Positions 35,242-44,388 of a stretch of 64,000 nt of DNA are shown here, in pieces. The stretch is from Granulosicoccus sp965214025 (GTDB lineage Bacteria > Pseudomonadota > Gammaproteobacteria > Granulosicoccales > Granulosicoccaceae). Position 1 is the stretch's first letter; every line of letters begins with the position of its first letter. The position numbers and the translations under genes were made by a program. A model generated the notes under the pieces. It saw nothing but the letters and a program-made list of their open reading frames with translations, did not search any database and was not told the DNA's origin. The DNA is taken from positions 1 to 64,000 of the forward strand of contig CBDCAW010000040.1 of NCBI GenBank assembly GCA_965214025.1. Reading direction: 5' to 3'.

Positions 35242-36239
35242 CTGACATCAACCCGCCAACCCAACGGGCCGACCGGGTACCGGATCAGCCCGCCCGCGGG
35301 CATCTCGCCGAAACACCGATTCAGATTCCCAAGCGCGGCTGGTGGGACATCGCACGTCGTGTGTTCGTCAGGCTGGGCGATGACAACATCACGATACTGG
35401 CTGCAGGTGTCTCCTTCTATGCCATGCTCGCGATCTTTCCGGCCCTGGGTGCCATCGTCACGCTCTATGCCCTGGTTGCCGATCCGTCAGAGGTGGAAGC
35501 GCACTTCAACTCGATTTCCGGAATCATGCCGGCGGACGTCTCGCACATCATCAGCCGCCAGTTGGTGGCACTGTCATCGCGGGCGAACAATGCGCTGGGC
35601 TTTCAAGTCATCTTCGGACTGGTGCTGGCGATCTGGAGTGCGCACCGGGGCGTCGATGCCATCGTGCGTGCGATCACCGTTGCCTACCGCGAGCGCGAAA
35701 CCCGTGGCTTCCTGATGATGAACGCCCTCACCTACCTGCTTACGCTGGGTGCGGTGCTGATGATCGTCAGCGCCATGATCGTGATCGTCGCGGTACCGAC
35801 CGCACTGTCCTTCCTGCCCACGAGCGAACTGACGGATCAGTTGACCCGGGGCATCAGCTGGCTTGTGTTCCTGGCGCTGATCATCATCGCGCTCGGGTTG
35901 CTGTACCGATTCGCACCGCCGCGCACGCCGGCGAGCTGGCGCTGGCTATCGCCCGGTGCGGTGATGGCGACCGCGCTGTGGTTGTCAGGCTCGCTGGCGT
36001 TTTCCTTCTACGTCACGAGTTTCGCGAATTACAGCAAGACCTACGGCACGCTCGGCGCCATCATCGTCCTGCTGATGTGGTTCTTCCTCAGTGCACTGGC
36101 GGTGATACTGGGCGCCACCATGAACGCCGAGATGGAACTGCAGACCAAGAAGGACACCACCGCCCGGAAACATCCCCGCCCCATCGGCGAGCGCGGCGCG
36201 TTCGTGGCCGATCGGGTGGCTGACGAGATGGACGTGTAA
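35238..36239 (+). CDS. YihY/BrkB family membrane protein
   Basis: 333 aa from ATG 35238 (ATGA overlap). Six membrane helices. Signature DDNITILAAGVSFYAMLAIFPAL near residue 47, then IFGLVLAIWSAHRGVDAIVRAITVAY and SFANYSKTYGTLGAIIVLLMWFFLSALAVILGATMNAEME. The family was once called ribonuclease BN in error; the function is a putative transporter or envelope protein. Coupling with MscS points to osmotic or envelope stress, which is inference. Confidence 0.93.
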   Translation: MTDINPPTQRADRVPDQPARGHLAETPIQIPKRGWWDIARRVFVRLGDDNITILAAGVSFYAMLAIFPALGAIVTLYALVADPSEVEAHFNSISGIMPADVSHIISRQLVALSSRANNALGFQVIFGLVLAIWSAHRGVDAIVRAITVAYRERETRGFLMMNALTYLLTLGAVLMIVSAMIVIVAVPTALSFLPTSELTDQLTRGISWLVFLALIIIALGLLYRFAPPRTPASWRWLSPGAVMATALWLSGSLAFSFYVTSFANYSKTYGTLGAIIVLLMWFFLSALAVILGATMNAEMELQTKKDTTARKHPRPIGERGAFVADRVADEMDV

Positions 36240-36302
36240 CGGCTGTGACGGCTGCGACGGCTGTGATCACCAACTGACGCAGGACCTTCTGCAGCGATAC
36301 CG

Positions 36303-37166
36303 CTAAGGCCCGACGACCTCGAAAGTCAGTGAGGCCCACAGACTTTCCCAGTGAACCGCCCCCGCGCCTCCGCGTGCCTGTATCACCTGTACCGCATTGA
36401 CCAGATACCTGCCGGCGTTCGCGGTCGCAAACGCCACGCGACCCTGCTCATCTGTCCTGTACACCTGCCGCTCAGCCTGCGGGCCTCCAGAATCCAGAAA
36501 CACCTCCACCTGCGCATCAGCCAACTGACGCCCCTTGAACAGCAGCTCCAGTTCCAGCGTTTCCCGTGCCGAATACGGTGACGACAGCGCCACCAGTTCG
36601 AAGTCCAGGCCCTGTGCCGCGAGCAGCTTGGAGTCCTGATCCGTGACCCGTGCCTCGCCGTCATCGTCCACCTGGTCAACCACCTCGTGATCCGGCGCAG
36701 GTTCGACATTCACCAGCGTCTTCGCAAACCGCAGGTATCGCTCCGTGATGTTCGTCTCGGGCAGGCCACGCTGCCGGTGCACCGCCTTGACAGTGCCCAG
36801 ACCGTGGTAGTTCAGAAACGTGCTGAATTCCTCGAACGTGTCGTAGCTCAGCATCTGCGGCTGTGTGGTCAACACCACTGACTGCAAGCCTGGAACCTCC
36901 AGCCTGGCAGCGAGCGCCGGGTAGTCGCCCAGCCTCCCCGACAAGACATGGCGCCCGTCGGCGTCGAGACGGTAGAGCTGACGGTAGCGTTCTGCATCGA
37001 ACGGGTAGCTGGTGCCGATAAAGTCTTCGCCGTTGCGGATATCCACCCCCAGCACATCACCACGACGCGGATGATAATTCTCCGGGTCCAGCCAGTACTC
37101 GTGCGCCGTCACCGGCGCGCTCGACCCACAAAGCACCAGGAACGCTATGATGACGTATCGTTGCAT
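36303..37166 (-). CDS. DUF4198 periplasmic protein
   Basis: 287 aa from ATG 37166 with a signal peptide ending at TAHEYW. The mature N-terminus HEYWLDPENYHPRRGDVLGVDIRNGEDFIG is typical of DUF4198 (often nickel/cobalt-uptake associated). The C-terminus is an Ig-like module (ELELLFKGRQLADAQVEVFLDSGG, RTDEQGRVAFATANAGRYLVNAVQ). Conserved His at the mature N-terminus may bind metal. No metal transporter is adjacent, so the role is open. Confidence 0.75.
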   Translation of the reverse strand: MQRYVIIAFLVLCGSSAPVTAHEYWLDPENYHPRRGDVLGVDIRNGEDFIGTSYPFDAERYRQLYRLDADGRHVLSGRLGDYPALAARLEVPGLQSVVLTTQPQMLSYDTFEEFSTFLNYHGLGTVKAVHRQRGLPETNITERYLRFAKTLVNVEPAPDHEVVDQVDDDGEARVTDQDSKLLAAQGLDFELVALSSPYSARETLELELLFKGRQLADAQVEVFLDSGGPQAERQVYRTDEQGRVAFATANAGRYLVNAVQVIQARGGAGAVHWESLWASLTFEVVGP

Positions 37167-37228
37167 GCATCGCAGCTTAAGGGCGGTGCAACACGCGTGC
37201 AACAATAGACCGCCACTTTCAAGCACTC

Positions 37229-37630
37229 ATGCAGCCTGCCTCAGCACGCTCTTCGACCTTCAGGCCAACCTCGTGGCCGATCCTGGGCTGCCTGGTGCTC
37301 GCTCCGGCTACCGTCGGTTGGCTGGTCGGCGTCTTGTGGGTGCATTGGCCGTTTGTCAGCGACATGTGGTACGAGGCCAGCGTACAGCGGTACCTGACGA
37401 TGACCGGACAGGTAGGTCCGGTTACCTACCTCGTCACTCACGACGATTTTGACGCGCTGCAGGCATCGGTGGCATCGCTCGACGGCGTGCTTGGTATCGA
37501 GGTGCATCGCCACCCTGATAGAGCGGCCATCGCCTTTCAGGACGCGGGAATCGAGGCGATCGAAACGGTGCATGAACTACCGACGGTGAGCAGTATGCAA
37601 CAGGCATACATACCGATGATATGCCACTGA
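37229..37630 (+). CDS. Hypothetical membrane-anchored protein
   Basis: 133 aa from ATG 37229. One hydrophobic helix at about 16-40 (WPILGCLVLAPATVGWLVGVLWV), then a soluble part of about 90 residues (TYLVTHDDFDALQASVASLDGVLGIEVHRHPDRAAIAFQDAG) with an alternating alpha/beta pattern like a small ferredoxin-like or ACT fold. Not recognised as a named family. It is convergent with glcF and ends 13 bp from it. Confidence 0.55.
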   Translation: MQPASARSSTFRPTSWPILGCLVLAPATVGWLVGVLWVHWPFVSDMWYEASVQRYLTMTGQVGPVTYLVTHDDFDALQASVASLDGVLGIEVHRHPDRAAIAFQDAGIEAIETVHELPTVSSMQQAYIPMICH

Positions 37631-37643
37631 GGCCAGCGCCGAC

Positions 37644-38888
37644 TCAGTTCCCACCAGCCGCTGCTGACCGGCTCAGCAGATCGTCCACCAGTTCTACCCA
37701 ATGCACCACCGGGCGCCCCAGACCGGTCTGCAGGTGCAGCTGGCAACCGATATTGGCGGTCGCGACCACGTCCGGCTCGCCGTGGACGATGGCGCGCACC
37801 TTGTCGTCGCGAAACCGGTGGCTGAGTTCCGGCTGGAAGATGGAATACGTGCCGGCCGAGCCACAGCACAGATGGGCATCGTGGATTGGTATGAGGTTGA
37901 ACCCGAGCTTGCTCAGCAGTGTCTCGGTGACCGCCGGCAGCTTCTGTCCGTGCTGCAGGGTGCACGGCGGATGAAAGGCGATGCGCCCTGCGGCACCGGC
38001 GTCGGCATGGAATCGTGACAGGTCTTCACGGGCAAGCACTTCGATGATGTCCACGCAGAGCTCACTCACACGTGCCGCCCGGTCCGCATAGTCGGGGTCG
38101 TCGGCAAGCACGTCGCCATAATCCTTGACCATCACGCCGCATCCACTGGCCGTGGTCACGATCGCCTCGGCGCCCTCCTCGATCCGCGGCCACCATGCAT
38201 CGATGTTCCTGCGCATGAAATCCCTGGCATCTTCCTGCTCGTTCAGATGATAGTGAATCGCACCACAGCAGCCAGCCCTGGTGATCGGCAGCAGCCGTAT
38301 GCCGATGGCATCGAGCACCCTCGCCGCTGCGTGGTTGGTGGCAGGCGCCATGCTCGGTTGCACACAACCTTCCAGTACCAGCATGGTTCGCTGATGCTCG
38401 GTGGACGGCCAGCTGCCTGCCTTCTGCTTCGGTGGCACGCTCGCCCTGAGCCCGGTGGGCATCAAACTTCGCACGCTTTGCCCGAGTGCGACGAACGGTG
38501 CCATGCGCCTGCGATAAGGCAAGCTTGCCAGGATCAGCCTGCGCATGAGCCTTTGTTTCAAAGGCCGCCTCACATGCTCCTCCACCAGCGAGCGACCATG
38601 GTCCACCAGATGTCCGTACTCGACGCCTGACGGGCAGGTCGTCTCGCAATTACGACAGGTAAGGCACCGATCCAGGTGCGTCATCGTGCTCTGGGTGGGC
38701 GTGTGCCCTTCCACCACCTGCTTGATCAGGTAGATCCTGCCACGCGGGCTGTCGAGCTCGTCACCCAGCAGATTATACGTCGGGCACGTGGCCAGACAGA
38801 ACCCGCAGTGCACGCACTTGCGCAGTATCGCTTCGGCCTGGATGACCCGTACGTCGTCGGCCAGGGCTGGTGCTATCGTTGTCTGCAT
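37644..38888 (-). CDS. glcF: Glycolate oxidase iron-sulfur subunit
   Basis: 414 aa from ATG 38888. Two 4Fe-4S motifs: CVHCGFCLATCP (about 25-36) and CLTCRNCETTCP (about 75-86). Two CCG domains follow (AGCCGAIHYH and LCCGSAGTYS), the heterodisulfide-reductase-like cysteine-rich repeats. It relays electrons from the FAD subunits to quinone. Last gene of the run bhcA to glcF, 4 bp after glcE. Confidence 0.95.
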   Translation of the reverse strand: MQTTIAPALADDVRVIQAEAILRKCVHCGFCLATCPTYNLLGDELDSPRGRIYLIKQVVEGHTPTQSTMTHLDRCLTCRNCETTCPSGVEYGHLVDHGRSLVEEHVRRPLKQRLMRRLILASLPYRRRMAPFVALGQSVRSLMPTGLRASVPPKQKAGSWPSTEHQRTMLVLEGCVQPSMAPATNHAAARVLDAIGIRLLPITRAGCCGAIHYHLNEQEDARDFMRRNIDAWWPRIEEGAEAIVTTASGCGVMVKDYGDVLADDPDYADRAARVSELCVDIIEVLAREDLSRFHADAGAAGRIAFHPPCTLQHGQKLPAVTETLLSKLGFNLIPIHDAHLCCGSAGTYSIFQPELSHRFRDDKVRAIVHGEPDVVATANIGCQLHLQTGLGRPVVHWVELVDDLLSRSAAAGGN

Positions 38889-38892
38889 GGTG

Positions 38893-40119
38893 TCAGGCTT
38901 GCGTTTTTTCGATATCCAGCTCGGGGTGAAACCGGCCCGGGTTGAACAGGCGCTGCGGATCGAAGCTGTCTCGCAGTCGCGATTGCAGGCGTTGCATCGT
39001 GCCCGAAAGGGGTTGGAAGATCTCACCGGGCTCACCGCCGACGGAATAACGGATGGCATGGCCGCCGAAGCGTGCAGCTGTCGCGAACACGGTACGGGCC
39101 GGTACGTCGCTCTTCAGCCAGCGCAGTGCGCCGCCCCAGTCGATCAGCCAGTCGCCTTCGAGGGAACGTTTCAGATCGGCCATCGGTACGGCCGGCGGCA
39201 ACGACAGCCGCCACAGGACGCGCTCGTCGCCCGCACCGGCACGCACCCCATCGGCCGCCACACCGCTACCATTGTCGCCGGTAAAGAAAGGATGCGTCAT
39301 GTCACGCAGTGCGTCCCACGGCGTCTCGGTATCGGCCACCACCTCGCCGCGCCAGTGGGCGACGGCCGCCTTGAGCGCGGCGTCACTGCCGCTGAAGCGC
39401 AGGTAGCGTTTCGAGCCGATCACGGCGGCACCGAACAGGGGATACGATTGGCGTGAGGCAGGAATCAGCGAAGCAGCATCGTCGGCTTCGGCATTCTCGA
39501 CGACCAGGGTCAGCTCTTCGGCAGGCTGCGGCAGTACCTTCATCGACATGTCGAGCAACACGCCGAGCGTGCCGAAGGCACCGACATGCAGACGCGACAC
39601 ATCGTAGCCCGCCACGTTCTTCATGACCTCACCACCGAAATGCAAGTCTTGCCCCAGGCCATTGATGATTCGCATGCCGAGCACGAAGTCCCGCGCCGCG
39701 CCCGCCCACGGACGGCGCGGACCGGACAGGCCGCAGGCCAGTGTGCCACCGATGGTGGCGCCTGGAAAACGCGGAGGTTCGAAGGGAAGCATCTGGCCGG
39801 CCTCGTGCAGCGTTCGCTCCAGCTCAGCCAGCGGCGTACCGGCGCGCACCGTGACCACCAGCTCGGTCGGTTCGTAGTTGATGATGCCGCAGTGACCATT
39901 CACGGCCAACGCGCCTGTCTCGGGCGCATCTGACCGGGCGGTCGGCTTGCCACTGCCACCATTACGGGTACCCCCGATGAAGTGCTTGCTGCCGCCTGCC
40001 TGCAGCACCAGCGGCGTACCGTCGCGTGCCGCCGCTACGACCTGGTCCACCAGCTCCTCGCTCTGGTCCGCATCCTTCGAGGGTGCTCGTGGTCGTCTCC
40101 CTGCTTGTGCTCCTTCCAC
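38893..40119 (-). CDS. glcE: Glycolate oxidase FAD-binding subunit GlcE
   Basis: 408 aa from GTG 40119, whose first base is shared with the stop of glcD (TAGTG). There is no ATG before residue 100, and the family start (SEELVDQVVAAARDGTPLVLQAGGSKHF) follows. FAD-binding PCMH fold: PRFPGATIGGTLACGLSGPRRPW, then MKNVAGYDVSRLHVGAFGTLGVL. It is a short paralogue of GlcD and forms part of the GlcDEF complex. No defect seen. Confidence 0.93.
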   Translation of the reverse strand: MEGAQAGRRPRAPSKDADQSEELVDQVVAAARDGTPLVLQAGGSKHFIGGTRNGGSGKPTARSDAPETGALAVNGHCGIINYEPTELVVTVRAGTPLAELERTLHEAGQMLPFEPPRFPGATIGGTLACGLSGPRRPWAGAARDFVLGMRIINGLGQDLHFGGEVMKNVAGYDVSRLHVGAFGTLGVLLDMSMKVLPQPAEELTLVVENAEADDAASLIPASRQSYPLFGAAVIGSKRYLRFSGSDAALKAAVAHWRGEVVADTETPWDALRDMTHPFFTGDNGSGVAADGVRAGAGDERVLWRLSLPPAVPMADLKRSLEGDWLIDWGGALRWLKSDVPARTVFATAARFGGHAIRYSVGGEPGEIFQPLSGTMQRLQSRLRDSFDPQRLFNPGRFHPELDIEKTQA

Positions 40120-41654
40120 TAGAAGCGCTCCAGTTCCGGGTGCGGCAGCTGCCCGTGATGCACATGCATGGCCCCGAACTCCGCACAGCGTTGCAACGTC
40201 GGCACCGCCTTGCCCGGATTCAGATGGCCTGCCGGGTCGAACGCCGCTTTCACGGCATGGAACTGCGTCAGCGTCGCCTGATCGAACTGCACGCACATCT
40301 CGTTGATCTTCTCCACGCCCACACCATGTTCGCCGGTGACCGTACCTCCCACCTCCACGCACAGTTGCAGTATCTTGCTACCCAGCTCCTCGGTGCGCTG
40401 GGTCTGACCTTCCTTGTTCGCGTCGAACATGATGAGCGGATGCAGATTGCCATCGCCGGCATGAAACACGTTCGCGATCGGCAGTTCGTATTCGGCCGAC
40501 CACTGTTCCATGCGCCTCAGCACATAGGGCAGCTGACTGCGCGGAATGGTGCCATCGATGCAGTAGTAGTCCGGCGCCAGGCGCCCTACCGCGGGAAATG
40601 CCGACTTTCGCCCCTTCCACAGCAACAGCCGCTCCTCTTCAGAGGCAGCCACCTGAAGACTGCTGGCGCCGCTTGCGTTGAACACAGCCGATGCCCGCTC
40701 GATCTGGTGTTCGACATCCTCATCCAGGCCATCGAGTTCGCACAACAGCAGCGCTGCCGCCTCCACGGGGTAGCCGCAATGCGCGAAGGCTTCTGCCGCC
40801 TCCATGGCGGGCTTGTCCATCAGCTCCAGCCCGGCTGGAATGATGCCGGCGGCGATGATGTCGCCGACCGCTTCACCCGCCGCCTCGACGGTATCGAATG
40901 CAGCCATGATCAGTTTCGCGCAAGGCGGTACCGGCAGCAGCTTGACAGTGACTTCGACGGTCACGGCCAGCATGCCTTCGGAGCCTGTCAACAGCGCCAG
41001 CAGGTCGTAGCCCGGTGAATCCATCGCATCCGAGCCGATCGTCACCAGATCCCCATCGATGGTCACTACCGTCACCGACAACAGGTTGTGCACCGTGAGC
41101 CCGTACTTCAGGCAATGCACACCGCCGGAGTTCTCGGCCACGTTGCCACCGATGGTGCAGGCGATCTGCGACGAGGGATCGGGGGCATAATACAAGCCGA
41201 AGGGCCTGGCAGCATCCGAGATGGCCAGGTTACGCACCCCGGGTTGCACGCGCGCAAACCCGTTCTCGACATCGAGATCCAAAATACGATTGAACTTTGC
41301 CAGGCCGAGGATGATGCCCTCTTCGTGCGGTAGCGCTCCACCGGAAAGCCCGGTACCCGCACCCCGGGCCACGACGGGCACGCCCTGTTCGCTGGCCCAG
41401 CGCATGATGCCCTGGATCTGTTCGATGGTTTCGGGCAGCACCACCAGCAGCGGCGTCTTGCGAAACACCGTTAGCCCATCGCTCTCATAGGGCCGCAGCT
41501 CTTCCGGTGTCGACAACAGGCAGGACGCTGGCAGGAGCGCACTCAACTGCTCTCGGCATCGCGCTCGCTTCGACTTCAGTTCGGCCGACTCCGCGACCGG
41601 TGCCGGAGCCGGCGGGGGGGCATCGAGCTCGAGGCTGGCTGGATTGGCTGACAT
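40119..41654 (-). CDS. glcD: Glycolate oxidase catalytic FAD subunit GlcD
   Basis: 511 aa from ATG 41654. FAD-binding PCMH domain with VPVVARGAGTGLSGGALPHEEGIIL, CTIGGNVAENSGGVHCLKYG and LLTGSEGMLAV. C-terminal cap with NVFHAGDGNLHPLIMFD and TGEHGVGVEKI, the catalytic and flavin-contact blocks. It oxidises glycolate (also D-lactate) to glyoxylate. It follows the permease gene closely and is coupled to glcE. Confidence 0.96.
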   Translation of the reverse strand: MSANPASLELDAPPPAPAPVAESAELKSKRARCREQLSALLPASCLLSTPEELRPYESDGLTVFRKTPLLVVLPETIEQIQGIMRWASEQGVPVVARGAGTGLSGGALPHEEGIILGLAKFNRILDLDVENGFARVQPGVRNLAISDAARPFGLYYAPDPSSQIACTIGGNVAENSGGVHCLKYGLTVHNLLSVTVVTIDGDLVTIGSDAMDSPGYDLLALLTGSEGMLAVTVEVTVKLLPVPPCAKLIMAAFDTVEAAGEAVGDIIAAGIIPAGLELMDKPAMEAAEAFAHCGYPVEAAALLLCELDGLDEDVEHQIERASAVFNASGASSLQVAASEEERLLLWKGRKSAFPAVGRLAPDYYCIDGTIPRSQLPYVLRRMEQWSAEYELPIANVFHAGDGNLHPLIMFDANKEGQTQRTEELGSKILQLCVEVGGTVTGEHGVGVEKINEMCVQFDQATLTQFHAVKAAFDPAGHLNPGKAVPTLQRCAEFGAMHVHHGQLPHPELERF

Positions 41655-41675
41655 GTTGATCGCTCCGGTTGTTGC

Positions 41676-43382
41676 CTATGGATTCAACAAGGCCATCAGT
41701 GGATCGCCGAGTTGCAGCACGTTGATCGCGAGCAGACCGATAATGCCGACGAACGTGAAATAAAACAGTGTCGGCAGGATGGTGATACGCAAGGTAGCGC
41801 CTTCCCGACCGAGCAGGCCCACCGTCGCCGACGCAGCCACCACATTGTGGATGGCGATCATGTTGCCCGCGGCCGCACCGACGGCTTGCAACGCGACCAG
41901 CATGGAACTCGACATGTCGAGCTGCCGGGCCACATTGAACTGGAAGTCGGACAGCATCAGGTTCGACACCGTGTTGGAGCCGGCGATGAAGGCACCCAGA
42001 CCACCCACTGCCGGTGCGAACAGTGGGTAGATCTCACCGACACTGTCGGAAACAAACGTAGCCATGGCGACCGGCATCGACATCAGATCGGCACCGTTGA
42101 CGCCGGAATTGATCAGGATGCGCACCATCGGGATCGTGAAGATCAGCACGAAGCCAGCGCCCAGGATCGTATTGGTGGATTCCTTGAACGCCGCTCCGAT
42201 CTCGCCCGGTTTCATGCGATGCAGGAAGAAGGTGATAATGACCACCATCAGCAGGATGCCACCGGGCAGGTACAGGGGCTCGACACTACCGGTGACGTCG
42301 GTCTCGCCGAGAATGTCGGTCCAGCCAAAGGCCATTGCCGTCAGCGCCTCCTTCACCGCCGGTACGGTGCGCGAGACCACCAGGAGCACGGCCAGCAGCA
42401 CATACGGAATCCAGCCCATCAGCGCGGACATGTCTTCTCGATCGGTCTTCCGTTCGAGGTCGATCTTGATGGAACCGATCCAGGCGTCGGGCCAGCGGCG
42501 CTCCTCCGGGAAATCCCACACATCCTTCGGAATCAGGAAGCCGCGGCGCGCCGCCGGCACGACGATGGCAAGCCCTACCATCGCGCCGATCATGGACGGG
42601 AACTCCGGCCCGAGCAGTACCCCGGCGAGCATGTAGGGCACCGCGAACGAGACGCCGGCGAACAGGGCGAACGGCAGGATCGAGAAGCCTTCGGTCCAGG
42701 AACGACGCTCGCCGAAGAAGCGCACCATGATCATGACCAGCAGGAAGGGCATGAAGATGCCGACGATGCCATGGGTGATGGCCACCTCGCTGGTGATCAG
42801 ACGGAAGTACTCCGTCCAGTCCGAGCCCCCGGCGGCGAGCTGTTCGCTGATGCTGACCTTGTCGAGACCACCGGCGACACCGACGACGATAGGTGTGCCG
42901 ACCGCACCGAACGATACCGGGGTGGACTGAATCATCATGCCCACGACCACTGCGGCAAGCGCCGGGAAGCCGAGAGCCACCATCAGCGGGGCGGCCACTG
43001 CCGCCGGCGTGCCGAAGCCGGAGGCGCCTTCGATGAAACAGCCGAACAGCCAGGCCACGATGATGGCCTGCACCCGGCGGTCGGCACTGATGCCTGAGAA
43101 GCCGTTGCGGATGGCGCGGATGCCACCGGAATGCTTGAGCGTGTTGAGCAGCAGGATCGCACCGAAGATGATCCACAGGATGGATACAGTCAGCAGCAGG
43201 CCCTGGAAGGTCGATGCCAGCACGCGGTTGAAGCTCATGTCCCAGGCGAACAAGGCCACCACGACAGCGCAGACGTACACGATCGGCATCGCCAGGCGCG
43301 CCGGCATGCGAAAACCCACGAGCAGGATGCCGGCAAGAAAGATCGGCAGGAAGGCCAACAGGGCCAGTAGGGCTACACTCAC
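41676..43382 (-). CDS. LctP/GlcA-type glycolate or lactate permease
   Basis: 568 aa from GTG 43382, chosen because AAGGAG lies 9 nt upstream; GTG 43388 is an alternative. About 12-14 membrane helices. Family blocks: LKHSGGIRAIRNGFSGISADRRVQ, FIEGASGFGTPAAVAAPLM, STPVSFGAVGTPI and GGLGAFIAGSNTVSNLML. LctP transports lactate, GlcA glycolate. Its position between the BHAC genes and glcDEF makes glycolate the likely substrate (inference). Confidence 0.9.
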   Translation of the reverse strand: MSVALLALLAFLPIFLAGILLVGFRMPARLAMPIVYVCAVVVALFAWDMSFNRVLASTFQGLLLTVSILWIIFGAILLLNTLKHSGGIRAIRNGFSGISADRRVQAIIVAWLFGCFIEGASGFGTPAAVAAPLMVALGFPALAAVVVGMMIQSTPVSFGAVGTPIVVGVAGGLDKVSISEQLAAGGSDWTEYFRLITSEVAITHGIVGIFMPFLLVMIMVRFFGERRSWTEGFSILPFALFAGVSFAVPYMLAGVLLGPEFPSMIGAMVGLAIVVPAARRGFLIPKDVWDFPEERRWPDAWIGSIKIDLERKTDREDMSALMGWIPYVLLAVLLVVSRTVPAVKEALTAMAFGWTDILGETDVTGSVEPLYLPGGILLMVVIITFFLHRMKPGEIGAAFKESTNTILGAGFVLIFTIPMVRILINSGVNGADLMSMPVAMATFVSDSVGEIYPLFAPAVGGLGAFIAGSNTVSNLMLSDFQFNVARQLDMSSSMLVALQAVGAAAGNMIAIHNVVAASATVGLLGREGATLRITILPTLFYFTFVGIIGLLAINVLQLGDPLMALLNP

Positions 43383-43407
43383 GGGCACACTCTCCTTTGC
43401 AGCGGGA

Positions 43408-44373
43408 TTACCAGTCCAGTTCGTTCGCCAGACCCTTCTCTTTCGCAAGCTTCATGGCCGCCATCGCGATGGCCAGATCCTGCAAGCCAACCCCGGTACC
43501 ATCGAACAGCGTTATCTCTTCATCGCCGGTTCGCCCGGGGTGTTTGCCCGTGATGACTGCACCGATCGTGTTGATGGCAGACTCTTCGATGGAGCCGTCC
43601 CCGATCGCATGCTGGGCCTCGCCGATACTGATGGACTGGGCCACCTCATCCGTGAACACCTGCGACACACTGAACAGTGCCGGATCCATTTCCTGCTTGC
43701 CTGCGGTATCGGTACCCATGCAGGCGATGTGCGTACCGGGCGTGACCCACTCTTTCATCAGCAGCGGTGTCTTCGCCGACGTGATGCTGATGATCACATC
43801 CGCCTGGTTACCGAGCTCCTCCTGGCTGACCGCCTCGAACGGCAGGCCCAGTTCTTCGGCCACCTTGCCCAGGGCGGGCAGCATGTCCTCATGGTAGTTC
43901 CAGGCCAGAACCTTGTCGAATCGACGCTGCTCGGCGGCGGCACGCATCTGGAACGCCGCCTGGTGGCCCGCACCGATCATGCCCAGGACCTTCGCATCCT
44001 GGCGCGCCAGGTGGGCAACGGATACCGCACTGGCCGCTGCGGTACGCAAGGCGGTGAGGTAGTTGCCCCCGACCAGGGCCTGCAACTGACCGGAGTCGGG
44101 ATCGAACAGGCAGACCGTGGACTGGTGGTTGGTCAGGCCCTTGTCCAGGTTGCCGGGCCAGTACCCGCCTGACTTCACACCCAGCGCCATCGTGCTCCGA
44201 TCGAAGCCTGACTTGAACCCGTACAGCGCGTCGGCATGGCCGATCGCCTCGCGCACGACCGGAAAGTTGCCGGCCTCGCCACGCGCCATGGCCGCGAACA
44301 CCGATTCGATGGCCGTGAAGGCATCACCGCGCCCGACGACCTCTTCACACGCCTTCTCGTTGACTACCAACAT
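43408..44373 (-). CDS. bhcD: Iminosuccinate reductase (ornithine cyclodeaminase fold), BHAC enzyme D
   Basis: 321 aa. ALYGFKSGFDRSTMALGVKSGGYWPGN (substrate side) and the Rossmann motif GMIGAGHQAAFQM around residue 132, then THIACMGTDTAGKQEMDP and DGTGVGLQDLAIA, all typical of the OCD/mu-crystallin family. In the beta-hydroxyaspartate cycle this enzyme reduces iminosuccinate to aspartate with NAD(P)H, regenerating the amino donor for BhcA. The assignment depends on its place next to bhcA, bhcB and bhcC, which is the known gene set. Confidence 0.88.
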   Translation of the reverse strand: MLVVNEKACEEVVGRGDAFTAIESVFAAMARGEAGNFPVVREAIGHADALYGFKSGFDRSTMALGVKSGGYWPGNLDKGLTNHQSTVCLFDPDSGQLQALVGGNYLTALRTAAASAVSVAHLARQDAKVLGMIGAGHQAAFQMRAAAEQRRFDKVLAWNYHEDMLPALGKVAEELGLPFEAVSQEELGNQADVIISITSAKTPLLMKEWVTPGTHIACMGTDTAGKQEMDPALFSVSQVFTDEVAQSISIGEAQHAIGDGSIEESAINTIGAVITGKHPGRTGDEEITLFDGTGVGLQDLAIAMAAMKLAKEKGLANELDW

Positions 44374-44388
44374 AGCTGCCCGCCCCCT

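Noticed and set aside
41712..43097. 461-codon open frame opposite the permease gene
   Set aside because: His/Asp-rich antisense shadow of a membrane protein gene; no recognisable fold.
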